A program made the position numbers and the translations under genes. Shown piece by piece: positions 18,670 through 28,123 of a stretch of DNA of 64,000 nt. The stretch's first letter is position 1. The number at the start of each line of letters is the position of its first letter. The DNA comes from Pseudomonas cavernicola (lineage in GTDB: Bacteria > Pseudomonadota > Gammaproteobacteria > Pseudomonadales > Pseudomonadaceae): contig NZ_QYUR01000002.1 in NCBI RefSeq assembly GCF_003596405.1, forward strand, positions 1,504,501-1,568,500, read 5' to 3'. Below the pieces are notes generated by a model. That model saw only the letters and a list, made by a program, of their open reading frames with translations, was not told where the DNA came from and searched no databases.

Positions 18670-18924
18670 GAGCCTGTTCAAGATCGTCGCGAGAGCAGGT
18701 CAGGCAAGGCGCAACGACCAACGGGAGTAACAGCCGCAGGCTGGCCCGGAGGGTGAGCGCCAGCGAGTCAAACAGGCGAGGAAGCGGAGTTTACGTGTGG
18801 TAAATGAGCATGACTCGCTTCGCTCGCCCCTGCGGGGCCGCGCTAAAGCGCGTTAGCCGCAAGCGGCCTGCCGAGTCTGTTTTCAACGCAGCATGGCCAA
18901 GCGCAGCAGATCTTGAGCAGGTCC
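18670..18924. repeat. 255-bp MITE-like repeat with imperfect terminal inverted repeats (full copy)
   Basis: Ends are GAGCCTGTTCAAGATC and, inverted, GGACCTGCTCAAGATC (14/16). The interior is rich in smaller palindromes (for example CGCGCTAAAGCGCG). A diverged, shorter relative lies in opposite orientation at 28861-29012, and a 16-bp end fragment at 31124. There is no open frame with gene-like features. It fills most of the 371-bp hutH-hutT gap. Confidence 0.75.
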
Positions 18925-18960
18925 TAAGCCGGGAAGCCTGACTCCCGGCGTGACCCAATT

Positions 18961-18999
18961 GCCGTGCGCGGCCTGTCTAGCGGGCTGCGCACGGCTTTT
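18961..18999 (+). terminator. Rho-independent terminator between hutH and hutT
   Basis: GCCGTGCGC ... GCGCACGGC forms a perfect 9-bp stem around a 17-base loop (itself partly paired), followed by TTTT. It would end or attenuate hutUH transcription 30 bp before hutT. Confidence 0.75.
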
Positions 19000-19007
19000 C
19001 GCCCGAC

Positions 19008-19015
19008 AAAAATAA
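19008..19015 (+). promoter_or_regulatory. Hfq/Crc-type A-rich motif in the hutT leader
   Basis: AAAAATAA matches the AANAAYAA catabolite-repression motif and lies immediately before the hutT ribosome site (CAGGAAAG), where Hfq/Crc could block translation when preferred carbon sources are present. Regulation of hut by Crc is known in pseudomonads; binding at this site is inferred. Confidence 0.45.
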
Positions 19016-19028
19016 TCAGGAAAGCGAA

Positions 19029-20441
19029 ATGCAACAGCATTCAAACGGCTTGCAGCGCGGCCTCACTGCGCGTCATATCCGCTTTATGGCGCTTGGCTCG
19101 GCCATTGGTACGGGCCTGTTCTATGGCTCTGCGGCGGCTATCCAGATGGCGGGGCCGGCTGTCCTGCTGGCCTATCTGATCGGTGGCGCCGCCGTGTTTA
19201 TGGTAATGCGCGCCCTCGGCGAGATGGCGGTGCACAACCCGGTGGCCGGCTCGTTCGGCCAGTACGCCAGCAGCTACCTGGGCCCGCTCGCCGGCTTCAT
19301 CACCGGCTGGACCTATGCTTTCGAGATGATCATCGTCTGTCTGGCGGACGTGACCGCCTTCGGCGTCTACATGGGCTTCTGGTTCCCGGAAGTGCCGCGC
19401 TGGATCTGGGTACTGGCCATCGTCTTCTTCATCGGCGCGCTCAACCTGTGCAACGTCAAGGTCTTCGGCGAGCTGGAGTTCTGGCTGTCGCTGCTCAAGG
19501 TCGGCGCCATCGTGGCGATGATCGCGGCAGGCTTCGGCATCATGCTCTATGGCCTGGGCAGCGCCGAGGGCGGCAGTGCGGCTACCGGCATCCACAACCT
19601 GTGGGCGCATGGCGGTTTTATGCCCAACGGCATCGGCGGCCTCATCGCCTCCTTCGCCGTGGTCATGTTCGCCTTCGGCGGCGTCGAGATCATCGGCATC
19701 ACCGCCGGTGAGGCGAAGAACCCGCAACAGGTCATCCCGCGGGCGATCAACGCGGTGCCTGCGCGCATCCTGCTGTTCTACGTGCTGACCCTGTTCGTGC
19801 TGATGGCGATCTACCCCTGGCCGCAGATCGGCAGCCAGGGCAGCCCCTTCGTGCAGATATTCGACAGCCTGGGCATCGCCTCGGCGGCGACCATCCTCAA
19901 TATCGTGGTGATTTCGGCCGCCGTCTCCGCCATCAACAGCGACATCTTCGGCGCCGGGCGGATGATGTACGGCATGGCTCGTCAGGGGCAGGCCCCAGCA
20001 GGCTTCGCGCGCCTGTCGCGCCAGGGTGTACCCTGGATGACGGTGCTGGTGATGGGCGGCGCTCTACTGATCGGTGTGTTGCTCAACTACCTGATTCCGG
20101 AAAACGTGTTCCTGCTGATCGCCTCGATCGCCACCTTCGCCACCGTCTGGGTGTGGCTGATGATTCTCCTGTCGCAGGTCGCCATGCGCCGTAACATGAA
20201 CGAGGAAGAGGTCGCCGCGCTGAAGTTCCGGGTGCCGTTCTGGCCTTTCGCGCCGGCCGCGGCCATCGTCTTCATGCTGTTCATCTTCGGCGTGCTCGGC
20301 TATTTCCCCGATTCGCGCATGGCCTTGTATGTCGGTGCCATGTGGATTGCCCTGCTGTCTATCGGTTACTGGCTGTGGGTCAGGCCGGCAGTAGCCAAGC
20401 AGGCAGGGGCGCCCTCGAACCTGTTCTCCACGCATAGATAA
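19029..20441 (+). CDS. hutT: Histidine/amino-acid permease of the APC family
   Basis: 470-residue proton-coupled amino-acid permease (AAT family) with twelve hydrophobic helices. The family signature at the N terminus reads [20 protein letters not shown], then [20 protein letters not shown], close to histidine transporter HutT of Pseudomonas. It brings histidine into the cell for HutH. The start ATG follows AGGAAAG. It sits behind a terminator and an Hfq/Crc-type motif, so its level may be set separately from hutUH. hutI follows after 17 bp, so the hutT-hutI-hutG-hutH2 run is probably one transcript. A role with proline or other amino acids cannot be excluded by sequence alone. Confidence 0.88.
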   Translation: MQQHSNGLQRGLTARHIRFMALGSAIGTGLFYGSAAAIQMAGPAVLLAYLIGGAAVFMVMRALGEMAVHNPVAGSFGQYASSYLGPLAGFITGWTYAFEMIIVCLADVTAFGVYMGFWFPEVPRWIWVLAIVFFIGALNLCNVKVFGELEFWLSLLKVGAIVAMIAAGFGIMLYGLGSAEGGSAATGIHNLWAHGGFMPNGIGGLIASFAVVMFAFGGVEIIGITAGEAKNPQQVIPRAINAVPARILLFYVLTLFVLMAIYPWPQIGSQGSPFVQIFDSLGIASAATILNIVVISAAVSAINSDIFGAGRMMYGMARQGQAPAGFARLSRQGVPWMTVLVMGGALLIGVLLNYLIPENVFLLIASIATFATVWVWLMILLSQVAMRRNMNEEEVAALKFRVPFWPFAPAAAIVFMLFIFGVLGYFPDSRMALYVGAMWIALLSIGYWLWVRPAVAKQAGAPSNLFSTHR

Positions 20442-20458
20442 GCAAGCGGAGTGTTCCG

Positions 20459-21667
20459 ATGAAATCTCTCTGGCACCACTGTCACGCCGCGACCATGGCC
20501 GGCGGGCGTTACTCGAGCATCGAGGATGCGGCGCTGGTCACCCTCGGTGAGCGCATCGAATGGATCGGCCCGCGCGCCGAGCTGCCGGCCGGCGACTATG
20601 CCAAGACCATCGACCTCGGCGGCGCCTGGCTTACCCCCGGGCTGATCGACTGCCACACCCACACGGTGTTCGGCGGTAACCGCAGCGGCGAGTTCGAGCA
20701 GCGCCTCGAAGGTGTCAGCTATGCCGAGATCGCGGCGGCCGGTGGCGGTATCGCCAGCACCGTGCGCGCCACCCGTACGGCCAGCGAGGACGAGCTGCTG
20801 GCCAGTGCGAGCAAGCGCCTGCGCAGCCTGCTGCGTGACGGCGTGACCACCGTGGAGATCAAGTCCGGCTACGGCCTCGACCTGGCCAGCGAACGCAAGA
20901 TGTTGCGAGTGATCCGCCGCCTCGGCGAGACCCTGCCGGTCACTGTGCGCAGCACCTGTCTGGCGGCCCATGCGTTGCCACCGGAATACGCCGAACGCGC
21001 CGACGACTACATTGCGCATATCTGCGCCGAGATGCTCCCGGCCCTGGCGGCGGAAGGGTTGGTCGATGCGGTCGATGCCTTCTGCGAGTACCTGGCGTTT
21101 TCGCCGGCGCAGGTCGAGCGGGTGTTCATCGCCGCCCGCGCGCTGGGCCTGCCGGTCAAGCTGCATGCCGAGCAATTGTCATCCCTCGGTGGCTCCAGCC
21201 TGGCGGCGCGCTATCAGGCATTGTCGGCCGATCACCTGGAATTCATGACCGAGGGCGACGCCCAGGCCATGGCTGCTGCCGGCACCGTGGCGGTGCTACT
21301 GCCCGGCGCGTTCTACTTCCTGCGCGAGACCCAGCTGCCGCCGATGGCGGCGCTGCGCAAACATGGCGTGGCGCTGGCGATTGCCAGCGACCTCAACCCC
21401 GGCACCTCGCCGGCGCTGTCCCTGCGGCTGATGTTGAACATGGCCTGCACGCTGTTTCGCATGACCCCGGAAGAGGCGCTGGCCGGTGTCACCGTGCACG
21501 CAGCCAAGGCCCTGGGTCTGGCCGACAGTCACGGCAGCCTGGAGCCTGGCAAGGTCGCCGACTTCGTCGCCTGGGACATCGCCCGGCCGGCGGAGCTGTC
21601 CTACTGGCTCGGTGGCGAGCTGCCCAAACGCGTGGTCCGCCATGGCGAGGAGCTTATAAATGTCTGA
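20459..21667 (+). CDS. hutI: Imidazolonepropionase
   Basis: 402-residue metal-dependent amidohydrolase that opens 4-imidazolone-5-propionate to N-formimino-glutamate (third step). Metal-ligand motifs are [10 protein letters not shown], the KLHAEQLSS histidine, LSADHLE and [10 protein letters not shown]. Substrate-binding residues in EIKSGYGL are also conserved. The length is standard. GCGGAGTG precedes the ATG. Its stop overlaps the start of hutG by eight bases. Confidence 0.97.
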   Translation: MKSLWHHCHAATMAGGRYSSIEDAALVTLGERIEWIGPRAELPAGDYAKTIDLGGAWLTPGLIDCHTHTVFGGNRSGEFEQRLEGVSYAEIAAAGGGIASTVRATRTASEDELLASASKRLRSLLRDGVTTVEIKSGYGLDLASERKMLRVIRRLGETLPVTVRSTCLAAHALPPEYAERADDYIAHICAEMLPALAAEGLVDAVDAFCEYLAFSPAQVERVFIAARALGLPVKLHAEQLSSLGGSSLAARYQALSADHLEFMTEGDAQAMAAAGTVAVLLPGAFYFLRETQLPPMAALRKHGVALAIASDLNPGTSPALSLRLMLNMACTLFRMTPEEALAGVTVHAAKALGLADSHGSLEPGKVADFVAWDIARPAELSYWLGGELPKRVVRHGEELINV

Positions 21668-22499
21668 CTTGGCGATGTCTGAGATCAAAGATGCTTTCGA
21701 ATTCAGCCGTGGCCACGTGCCGCTGCTGATCAGCATGCCGCACGCCGGCACCCGTCTGACCCCGGCCGTAGAGGCTGGCTTGGTTGCGCAGGCCCGCAGC
21801 CTGCCGGACACCGACTGGAACATCCCCAGGCTTTACGACTTTGCCGCCGAGCTGGGCGCCAGTACCCTGGCGGCCGGGTATTCGCGCTATGTGGTCGACC
21901 TCAATCGACCGGCCGATGACAAGCCTTTGTACGCCGGCGCGACCACTGGGCTGTATCCCTCGACGCTATTCGATGGCACGCCGTTGTTCCATGAGGGCGG
22001 CGTGCCTTCGAGCGAAGAGCGGGCCCGCTACCTGGCCGAGGTCTGGATGCCCTATCACCGTACCCTGGCCACTGAACTGGCGCGGTTGCGTGACGAGTTC
22101 GGCTACGCCTTGCTGTTCGATGCCCACTCGATCTGCTCGCAGGTGCCGCACCTGTTCGATGGCCGCCTGCCGGACTTCAACCTCGGCACCCATTCCGGTG
22201 CCAGCTGCGACCCGCAACTGGCGCAACGGCTCAAGCAAGTCTGCGCCGCAGCCCCACAGTACAGCCATGTGCTCAACGGGCGCTTCAAGGGCGGTCATAT
22301 CACCCGCTATTACGGCCAGCCCGAAAACAATATCCATGCGGTCCAGCTGGAGCTGGCGCAGTGCATCTACATGGACGAGGCCGAGCCCTTCGCCTTCCGC
22401 GAAGAGCTTGCTGCCGATGCCCGCGTGGTCTTGCGCAAACTGCTGGAAACCTACCTGGCATGGGGCCAGGAAGCTCATTCGACGAGGACCTCACAATGA
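21660..22499 (+). CDS. hutG: N-formylglutamate deformylase
   Basis: 279-residue zinc amidohydrolase hydrolysing N-formyl-L-glutamate to glutamate and formate, the last step of the HutF-HutG branch. Conserved motifs are LISMPHAG (zinc His), [32 protein letters not shown] and GGHITRYYG. The ATG at 21660 overlaps hutI by eight bases; a second in-frame ATG at 21675 is also possible and would remove only five residues. The stop overlaps the hutH2 start (ATGA). HutF and HutG together define the five-step route and return the glutamate skeleton to central metabolism. Confidence 0.95.
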   Translation: MSDLAMSEIKDAFEFSRGHVPLLISMPHAGTRLTPAVEAGLVAQARSLPDTDWNIPRLYDFAAELGASTLAAGYSRYVVDLNRPADDKPLYAGATTGLYPSTLFDGTPLFHEGGVPSSEERARYLAEVWMPYHRTLATELARLRDEFGYALLFDAHSICSQVPHLFDGRLPDFNLGTHSGASCDPQLAQRLKQVCAAAPQYSHVLNGRFKGGHITRYYGQPENNIHAVQLELAQCIYMDEAEPFAFREELAADARVVLRKLLETYLAWGQEAHSTRTSQ

Positions 22500-24028
22500 A
22501 GGCCAAGCTGCACTTCACCCCCGGCCAGCTGAGCCTGGAGCAACTGCGTCAGGTGTACCGTGAGCCGGTCTCCGTGACCCTGGATCCGGCCTGCTATGCC
22601 GACGTCAAGGCGTCTATTGCGACCGTGGCCGATATCATCGCCAGCGAGCGCACCGTCTACGGCATCAACACCGGCTTCGGCCTGCTCGCCCGCACCTCTA
22701 TCCCCACCGAATCGCTGAGCACCCTGCAGCGCAACCTGGTGTTGTCGCACAGCTGCGGCACCGGTCCGCTGCTGGATGACGCCAGCGTGCGACTGATCAT
22801 GGTGCTGAAAGTCGGCTCCATGGCTCGCGGCTTCTCCGGCATCAGCGTCGAGGTGTTGGAGGCGCTGCTGAAGCTGCTCGAACTGGAGATCTACCCATGC
22901 ATCCCCTCGCAGGGCTCGGTAGGGGCCTCCGGCGATCTGGCGCCGCTGGCGCACCTGGCGGCCACTCTGCTCGGCGAGGGCCAGATGCGCCATCGGGGCG
23001 AGCTACTCAGTGCCCGTGATGGCCTCAAACTGGCTGGGCTGGAACCCATGACCCTCGGCCCGAAGGAGGGGCTGGCGCTGCTCAACGGCACCCAGGTTTC
23101 CACCGCGTTGGCCCTGCGCGGCCTGTTCGCCGCCGAGCAGCTGTTCGCCGCCGCAGTGGTTGCCGGTGCGCTGACGGTGGACGCGCTGAAAGGCTCCGAC
23201 GTGCCCTTCGACCCACGCATCCAGGCCGTGCGTGGTCAGCCCGGGCAGATCGCGGTGGCGGCCTTCTACCGCGACCTGCTGGCCGGCAGCCAGATCCGCC
23301 ATTCGCACCTTGACTGCAAGCGCGTGCAGGACCCGTACTCGCTGCGCTGCCAGCCGCAGGTGATGGGTGCGTGCCTGGATCATCTGCGCTTCGCCGCCGG
23401 AGTCTTCCTGCGTGAGGCCAATGCGGTATCGGATAACCCGCTGGTGTTCGCCGACTCCGGCGATGTGCTGTCCGGCGGCAACTTCCACGCCGAACCGGTG
23501 GCCATGGCCGCCGACGTGCTGGCCCTGGCGATTGCCGAGATCGGTGCGCTGTCCGAACGGCGCATCGCCCAACTGGTCGACCCGGCGCTCTCGGGCTTGC
23601 CGGCGTTCCTGGTGGTAGAGGGCGGCCTGAACTCCGGCTTCATGATCGCCCAGGTGACGGCTGCGGCGCTGGCTTCGGAGAACAAGAGCCTGGCCCACCC
23701 GGCCTCGGTGGACAGCCTGCCGACTTCGGCGAACCAGGAGGACCACGTGTCGATGGCGACTTTCGCCGCCCGGCGTCTGGCCGATATGGCCGGCAACAGC
23801 GCCGGGGTGGTGGCGATTGAGGTGCTTGCCGCCGCCCAGGGCCTGGACTTCCATCGGCCGATGACGACTTCGCAGAAGCTCGAAGAAGTGATGGCGCTGA
23901 TCCGTGCCGAGGTGCCGCGTTACGACGTAGACCGCTACTTCGCCCCGGATATCGTCGCGTCGCGGGCCTGGGTCGAGGGCGGGGCGTTCCAGCGCTGGTT
24001 GCCGGCACAGGCGTTGTACCAAGGCTGA
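22496..24028 (+). CDS. hutH2: Second histidine ammonia-lyase family protein
   Basis: 510-residue aromatic amino-acid lyase paralogue of hutH at 17.1 kb. It keeps the MIO triad ([14 protein letters not shown]), the catalytic Tyr loop ([10 protein letters not shown]), His ([10 protein letters not shown]), [13 protein letters not shown] and the glutamate in NQEDHVSM, so it should be an active lyase. Divergence is strongest in the N-terminal residues and the C-terminal 60. The ATG at 22496 overlaps the hutG stop by four bases. It may act on histidine under other conditions or on a related aromatic amino acid; in P. fluorescens one of two hutH paralogues is dispensable for growth on histidine. A REP pair follows. 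Confidence 0.85.
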   Translation: MKAKLHFTPGQLSLEQLRQVYREPVSVTLDPACYADVKASIATVADIIASERTVYGINTGFGLLARTSIPTESLSTLQRNLVLSHSCGTGPLLDDASVRLIMVLKVGSMARGFSGISVEVLEALLKLLELEIYPCIPSQGSVGASGDLAPLAHLAATLLGEGQMRHRGELLSARDGLKLAGLEPMTLGPKEGLALLNGTQVSTALALRGLFAAEQLFAAAVVAGALTVDALKGSDVPFDPRIQAVRGQPGQIAVAAFYRDLLAGSQIRHSHLDCKRVQDPYSLRCQPQVMGACLDHLRFAAGVFLREANAVSDNPLVFADSGDVLSGGNFHAEPVAMAADVLALAIAEIGALSERRIAQLVDPALSGLPAFLVVEGGLNSGFMIAQVTAAALASENKSLAHPASVDSLPTSANQEDHVSMATFAARRLADMAGNSAGVVAIEVLAAAQGLDFHRPMTTSQKLEEVMALIRAEVPRYDVDRYFAPDIVASRAWVEGGAFQRWLPAQALYQG

Positions 24029-24051
24029 GCCTGGTGTGTGCTGCCTCTGAA

Positions 24052-24119
24052 TGTAGGAGCGAGCTCTGCTCGCGATGCTTTTGTGCCGTGCCCGATCGCG
24101 AGTAGAACTCGCTCCTACA
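24052..24119. repeat. Inverted REP pair (REPIN-like)
   Basis: TGTAGGAGCGAG and its exact reverse complement CTCGCTCCTACA are the outer ends of a 68-bp palindromic element, with inner GCTCGCGA/TCGCGAG arms. The sequence is the common Pseudomonas REP type, placed downstream of hutH2 and converging on the next minus-strand gene. Confidence 0.85.
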
Positions 24120-24162
24120 AGAGCAAAGGTCCAGTGTGCTGGCCGAGCACCCTACGGGTTAT

Positions 24163-24594
24163 TTATTCCCAGCTCAGCCGCGCCAGCTGCCACTCGTCGT
24201 CATCGCTCCACCATTCCAGCTTCACGCTGTAGTGCCCGGCGCTATCCGGGATCAGCCCTTCGGCGCCGGTCAGGGCGACCTGCGCTTCGCTGTAGCCTTT
24301 GTCGCGGTAGATTGGGTCGATGCGGCTACTCTTGCTCAGGGCGATCACCTTGACGTTCTTGTGGCGCATGAACAGCAACAGCATGGTGCGCTTGGCCCAG
24401 TCGCGATCGAACTGTTGCTGGGCGCGGAACTCCGGGTGCAATTGATCGAGCACGGTGCTGGTCTGTTTTGCCTCGAGATTGTCCTGCAGTTGCTGCACCG
24501 CAGCTTCCAGCTCCGCTTGCGGATCATCGCGGCCACAGCCGGCCAGCAGGGCGAAAATCAGTAACAGGGGCAGGGTAAATATCCGTGGCGACAT
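24163..24594 (-). CDS. Hypothetical lipoprotein
   Basis: 143-residue predicted lipoprotein of unknown function. The N terminus MSPRIFTLPLLLIFALLAGC ends in a lipobox (LAGC, Cys about residue 20). The mature part begins with an acidic/glutamine-rich helix (DPQAELEAAVQQLQDNLEAK), then an alpha+beta domain with LDQLHPEFRAQQQFDRDWAK that resembles NTF2-like small domains. The ATG at 24594 is chosen because AAGGGAG lies six bases upstream and a signal peptide starts directly; longer forms add a non-signal extension. It is divergent from pip. Confidence 0.75.
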   Translation of the reverse strand: MSPRIFTLPLLLIFALLAGCGRDDPQAELEAAVQQLQDNLEAKQTSTVLDQLHPEFRAQQQFDRDWAKRTMLLLFMRHKNVKVIALSKSSRIDPIYRDKGYSEAQVALTGAEGLIPDSAGHYSVKLEWWSDDDEWQLARLSWE

Positions 24595-24683
24595 GCTGAA
24601 CTCCCTTTTCATGGTTATGATGCCCGGCAGAGCATCAGAGCGGCGCCCAACAGGCACCGTAGGTAAAAACAAGGGAGCGCACC

Positions 24684-25655
24684 ATGCAGACTTTGTATCC
24701 GGAGATTAAGCCCCACGCCCGCCATGATTTGGCCGTGGGGGAGCCGCATGTACTCTACGTCGACGAGAGCGGCTCGCCGGATGGTTTACCCGTAGTCTTT
24801 ATCCACGGCGGCCCAGGCGCGGGCTGTGACGCGCTGAGTCGACGGTTCTTCGATCCCAACCTGTATCGCATCATCACCTTCGATCAGCGCGGTTGCGGCC
24901 GTTCCACCCCGCACGCCAGCCTGGAGAACAACAGCACCTGGCATCTGGTGGAGGATCTGGAACGCATCCGCGAGCACCTGGGCATCGACAAATGGGTGCT
25001 GTTCGGTGGCTCCTGGGGTTCGACCTTGTCGCTGGCCTACGCGCAGACCCATCCCGAGCGTGTGCACGCGTTGATCCTGCGTGGCATCTTCCTCTGCCGC
25101 CCGCAGGAGATTCACTGGTTCTATCAGGAGGGTGCCAGCCGGCTGTTTCCGGATTACTGGCAGGATTACCTGGCGCCGATTCCGCCGGAAGAGCGTGGTG
25201 AGCTGGTGCAAGCCTTCTACAAGCGCCTGACCGGTGCGGACCAGATTGCCCAGATGCACGCGGCCAAGGCCTGGTCGACCTGGGAAGGGCGCACCGCGAC
25301 GCTGCGTCCCAATCCGCAGCTGGTCGACCATTTCTCCGAGCCGAATCGCGCCCTGTCGATTGCGCGGATCGAATGCCACTACTTCATCAACAATGCCTTC
25401 CTCGAGCCGGATCAACTGATCCGCGACATGCCGAAGATCGCCCATCTGCCGAGCATCATCGTGCATGGCCGCTACGACGTGGTCTGCCCCCTGGATAACG
25501 CCTGGGAGCTGCACCAGGCCTGGCCGAACAGCGAGCTGCAAGTGATCCGCGACGCCGGCCATGCGGCCTCCGAGCCGGGCATCACCGATGCGTTGGTGCG
25601 TGCGGCCAACCAGATCGCCCGCCGTCTGCTCAAATTGCCACCTGAAGAAGTATGA
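24684..25655 (+). CDS. pip: Proline iminopeptidase
   Basis: 323-residue alpha/beta hydrolase of family S33 that removes N-terminal proline from peptides in the cytoplasm. Visible motifs are the oxyanion-hole [21 protein letters not shown], the nucleophile elbow GGSWGSTL (Ser near residue 112), the C-terminal Asp in [10 protein letters not shown] and the catalytic His in [10 protein letters not shown]. The length is normal. AAGGGAGCGCACC precedes the ATG. It overlaps dtd by four bases, a pairing common in Pseudomonas. Confidence 0.96.
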   Translation: MQTLYPEIKPHARHDLAVGEPHVLYVDESGSPDGLPVVFIHGGPGAGCDALSRRFFDPNLYRIITFDQRGCGRSTPHASLENNSTWHLVEDLERIREHLGIDKWVLFGGSWGSTLSLAYAQTHPERVHALILRGIFLCRPQEIHWFYQEGASRLFPDYWQDYLAPIPPEERGELVQAFYKRLTGADQIAQMHAAKAWSTWEGRTATLRPNPQLVDHFSEPNRALSIARIECHYFINNAFLEPDQLIRDMPKIAHLPSIIVHGRYDVVCPLDNAWELHQAWPNSELQVIRDAGHAASEPGITDALVRAANQIARRLLKLPPEEV

Positions 25656-26089
25656 AAGGGCTGATTCAACGCGTGCGCGGGGCGCGGGTCGAAGTGGCGG
25701 GCGAGATCGTCGGCGCCATCGACCAGGGCCTGCTGGTACTGGTCGGAGTCGAGCCGCAGGACACCCAGGCAAGTACCGACAAACTGCTGCACAAATTGCT
25801 CAACTACCGGGTGTTCAGCGACGCCGAAGGCAAGATGAACCTGTCGCTCAGCGATATCGGCGGCGGTTTGCTGCTGGTCTCGCAATTCACCCTGGCCGCC
25901 GACACCAACAGTGGTCTGCGCCCGAGCTTTTCCACTGCGGCACCGCCGGCGCAAGGCGCGGCCTTGTTCGATTACCTGGTCACGCGGGCGCGGCACAAGC
26001 ATCCGCAGGTCGCAATCGGGCAATTCGGTGCGGATATGCAGGTGCATCTGATCAACGATGGGCCGGTGACCTTCCTGCTGGAAACCTGA
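25652..26089 (+). CDS. dtd: D-aminoacyl-tRNA deacylase
   Basis: 145-residue homodimeric editing enzyme that hydrolyses D-aminoacyl-tRNA (and mischarged Gly-tRNA(Ala)). The start [15 protein letters not shown], the active-site segment [21 protein letters not shown] and the cross-subunit Gly-Pro motif in [11 protein letters not shown] are all conserved. Translationally coupled to pip by an ATGA overlap. It is followed by 131 bp before the second transporter. Confidence 0.97.
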   Translation: MKGLIQRVRGARVEVAGEIVGAIDQGLLVLVGVEPQDTQASTDKLLHKLLNYRVFSDAEGKMNLSLSDIGGGLLLVSQFTLAADTNSGLRPSFSTAAPPAQGAALFDYLVTRARHKHPQVAIGQFGADMQVHLINDGPVTFLLET

Positions 26090-26220
26090 TGGCGCCGGGA
26101 TGATCGCGGACTTGCGTGATGCAGGCTCGCCAGCCACGCTTTCGGCGGTTAGCATGCGCTCCCAAGGCCTGCGGGCTTGGGCATTTACCCCAGACAATCT
26201 GCCAATTGCTAGGAGAGGGA

Positions 26221-27015
26221 ATGAAAAAGTTTCTCGCGACACTGCTGTTTTCCGCCTGCGCCCTGACCGGCCTCGGCGCCAATGCCGGCGCCATCGATGA
26301 TGCGGTGAAGAGCGGCACCTTGCGGGTCGGCATGGACCCGACCTATATGCCGTTCGAGATGACCAACAAGCGCGGCGAGATCATCGGCTTCGAGGTTGAT
26401 CTGTTGAAGAGCATGGCGAAAGCCATGGGCGTCAAACTGGAACTGGTCTCCACCAGCTACGACGGGATCATCCCGGCCCTGTTGACCGGCAAGTTCGACA
26501 TGATCGGCAGCGGCATGACCCTGACCCAGGAACGTAACCTGCGCCTGAATTTCTCCGAGCCCTTCATCGTGGTCGGCCAGACCCTGCTGATCCGCAAGGA
26601 GCTGGAAGGCAAGATCAAGTCCTATAAGGACCTCAACGATCCGCAATACCGCATCACGTCCAAGATCGGCACCACTGGCGAGATGGTCGCCAAGAAGCTG
26701 ATCAGCCAGGCCAAGTACAACGGCTTCGACAACGAGCAGGAAGCGGTGATGGACGTGGTCAACGGCAAGGCCGATGCCTTCATCTATGACGCCCCGTACA
26801 ACGTGGTGGCGGTGAACAAGGCCGGTGCCGGCAAACTGGTTTACCTGGAGCAGCCGTTCACCTACGAGCCGCTGGCGTTCGGTCTGAAGAAGGGCGACTA
26901 CGACAGCCTCAACTGGATCAACAACTACCTGCACCAGATTCGTGAAGACGGCACCTACGAGCGTATCCATGCCAAGTGGTTCAAGAACACCGACTGGCTG
27001 AAAGACATGGAATAA
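26221..27015 (+). CDS. Polar amino-acid ABC transporter periplasmic binding protein (copy 2)
   Basis: 264-residue family 3 solute-binding protein, paralogue of the minus-strand copy at 14.1 kb. Signal peptide MKKFLATLLFSACALTGLGA with likely cleavage after ANA; mature motifs GTLRVGMDPTYMPFE, SGMTLTQERN and DAFIYDAPYN are identical to copy 1, so ligand range should overlap. AGGAGAGGGA is the ribosome site for the ATG at 26221. The upstream region shows no TGTATANACA box, so this copy is probably not under HutC control. A CTAG-ended palindromic repeat and a 12-bp hairpin separate it from its permease gene. Confidence 0.93.
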   Translation: MKKFLATLLFSACALTGLGANAGAIDDAVKSGTLRVGMDPTYMPFEMTNKRGEIIGFEVDLLKSMAKAMGVKLELVSTSYDGIIPALLTGKFDMIGSGMTLTQERNLRLNFSEPFIVVGQTLLIRKELEGKIKSYKDLNDPQYRITSKIGTTGEMVAKKLISQAKYNGFDNEQEAVMDVVNGKADAFIYDAPYNVVAVNKAGAGKLVYLEQPFTYEPLAFGLKKGDYDSLNWINNYLHQIREDGTYERIHAKWFKNTDWLKDME

Positions 27016-27032
27016 GCCGGTTCGGTTATTCG

Positions 27033-27093
27033 CTAGGAGTCTGTCGGGCTAAGGCGCCCGTAGAAGGGCAGTTCTAAGCCTGACAGACGCCTA
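27033..27093. repeat. CTAG-ended palindromic repeat, short copy A
   Basis: Begins CTAGGAGTCTGTCGGGCTAAG and its inverted partner ends CTAAGCCTGACAGACGCCTA in 61 bp. The ends match those of the longer copy at 50086-50253 and the copy at 43001-43053; the interior is mostly deleted. Confidence 0.75.
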
Positions 27094-27097
27094 CACC

Positions 27098-27126
27098 CCA
27101 ACGCGCAGGTTCGTCCTGCGCGTTGG
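27098..27126 (+). terminator. 12-bp intercistronic hairpin between binding-protein and permease genes (copy 2)
   Basis: CCAACGCGCAGG-TTCGT-CCTGCGCGTTGG, a perfect 12-bp stem with a 5-base loop, no T tract. It occupies the same position as the 14080-14115 hairpin of copy 1 but has unrelated sequence, consistent with conserved function as an mRNA stabiliser or attenuator. Confidence 0.6.
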
Positions 27127-27145
27127 TCATTACGGAGCACTCTTT

Positions 27146-28123
27146 TTGTGGAACAAGCTCGTGGCTAAACAGAAAAAACCACAGTGGCCTTGGCATGTAC
27201 TGACCGGGCTGATCTTGATCGGTCTAGCGTGCAGCCTCTGGTTCGCCACTTCCCTGATTTCCTACGAGTGGCGCTGGAGCCGCGTGCCGCAGTACTTCGC
27301 TTACCATGCCGAGCAAGCCCAACGGGCAGCTGACTTTGCCCAGGTCGAGGTGGTCGACGTGGACGGTGACCGGGCCCGTGTAACGCTGTTAGGCGGCGCT
27401 GGCGGCAAACAGGTGGTCGAGGTGGCCACGGACAGTCTGCTGGTCTCGGCTGGCGGCGATGTGGACGAAGGCGATGTGATCGGCGTGAACCGTCACTGGG
27501 CGGCCGGGCCGTTGCTGTGGGGGCTGTGGACCACCCTCTGGATCTCACTCGCCTCCGGCGCGCTGGGGCTGCTGATTGGCCTGTTCACCGGGCTCTGCCG
27601 GCTGTCGAACAACTCGACCTTGCGTGACCTGTCGACCGTCTACGTCGAACTGGTGCGCGGTACGCCGCTGCTGGTGCAGATTTTCATCTTCTACTTCTTC
27701 ATCGGCACGGTGCTCAACCTCTCCCGCGAGGTTGCCGGGGTCGCGGCGCTGGCGCTGTTCACCGGCGCCTATGTGGCCGAGATCGTGCGCGCCGGGGTGC
27801 AGTCGATCGCCAAAGGTCAGGGCGAAGCGGCCCGTTCGCTGGGCCTGACCGCGCCGCAGTCGATGCGCCATGTGATCCTGCCGCAGGCGTTCAAACGCGT
27901 CCTGCCGCCGCTGGCCGGGCAATTCATCAGCCTGGTCAAGGACACCTCGCTGGTCTCGGTGATCGCCATCACCGAGCTGACCAAGAGCGGTCGCGAGGCC
28001 ATCACCACCTCGTTCTCGACCTTCGAGATCTGGTTCTGTGTGGCGGCTCTTTATCTGGTTATCAACCTGCCGCTGTCGCAAATCGCCAGCCGGCTCGAAC
28101 GGAGGCTCGCGCAAAGTGATTGA
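27146..28123 (+). CDS. Polar amino-acid ABC transporter permease (copy 2)
   Basis: 325-residue HisMQ-family inner-membrane permease. One N-terminal helix (after [11 protein letters not shown]) and a periplasmic insert of about 65 residues precede the permease core with the EAA-type loop [17 protein letters not shown]. The C-terminal two-thirds is almost identical to copy 1, with the N-terminal region diverged; the 20-residue N-terminal duplication of copy 1 is absent. The start is taken as TTG at 27146, eight bases after GGAG; a GTG at 27161 is an alternative. The stop overlaps the ATPase gene start by eight bases. Confidence 0.92.
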   Translation: MWNKLVAKQKKPQWPWHVLTGLILIGLACSLWFATSLISYEWRWSRVPQYFAYHAEQAQRAADFAQVEVVDVDGDRARVTLLGGAGGKQVVEVATDSLLVSAGGDVDEGDVIGVNRHWAAGPLLWGLWTTLWISLASGALGLLIGLFTGLCRLSNNSTLRDLSTVYVELVRGTPLLVQIFIFYFFIGTVLNLSREVAGVAALALFTGAYVAEIVRAGVQSIAKGQGEAARSLGLTAPQSMRHVILPQAFKRVLPPLAGQFISLVKDTSLVSVIAITELTKSGREAITTSFSTFEIWFCVAALYLVINLPLSQIASRLERRLAQSD

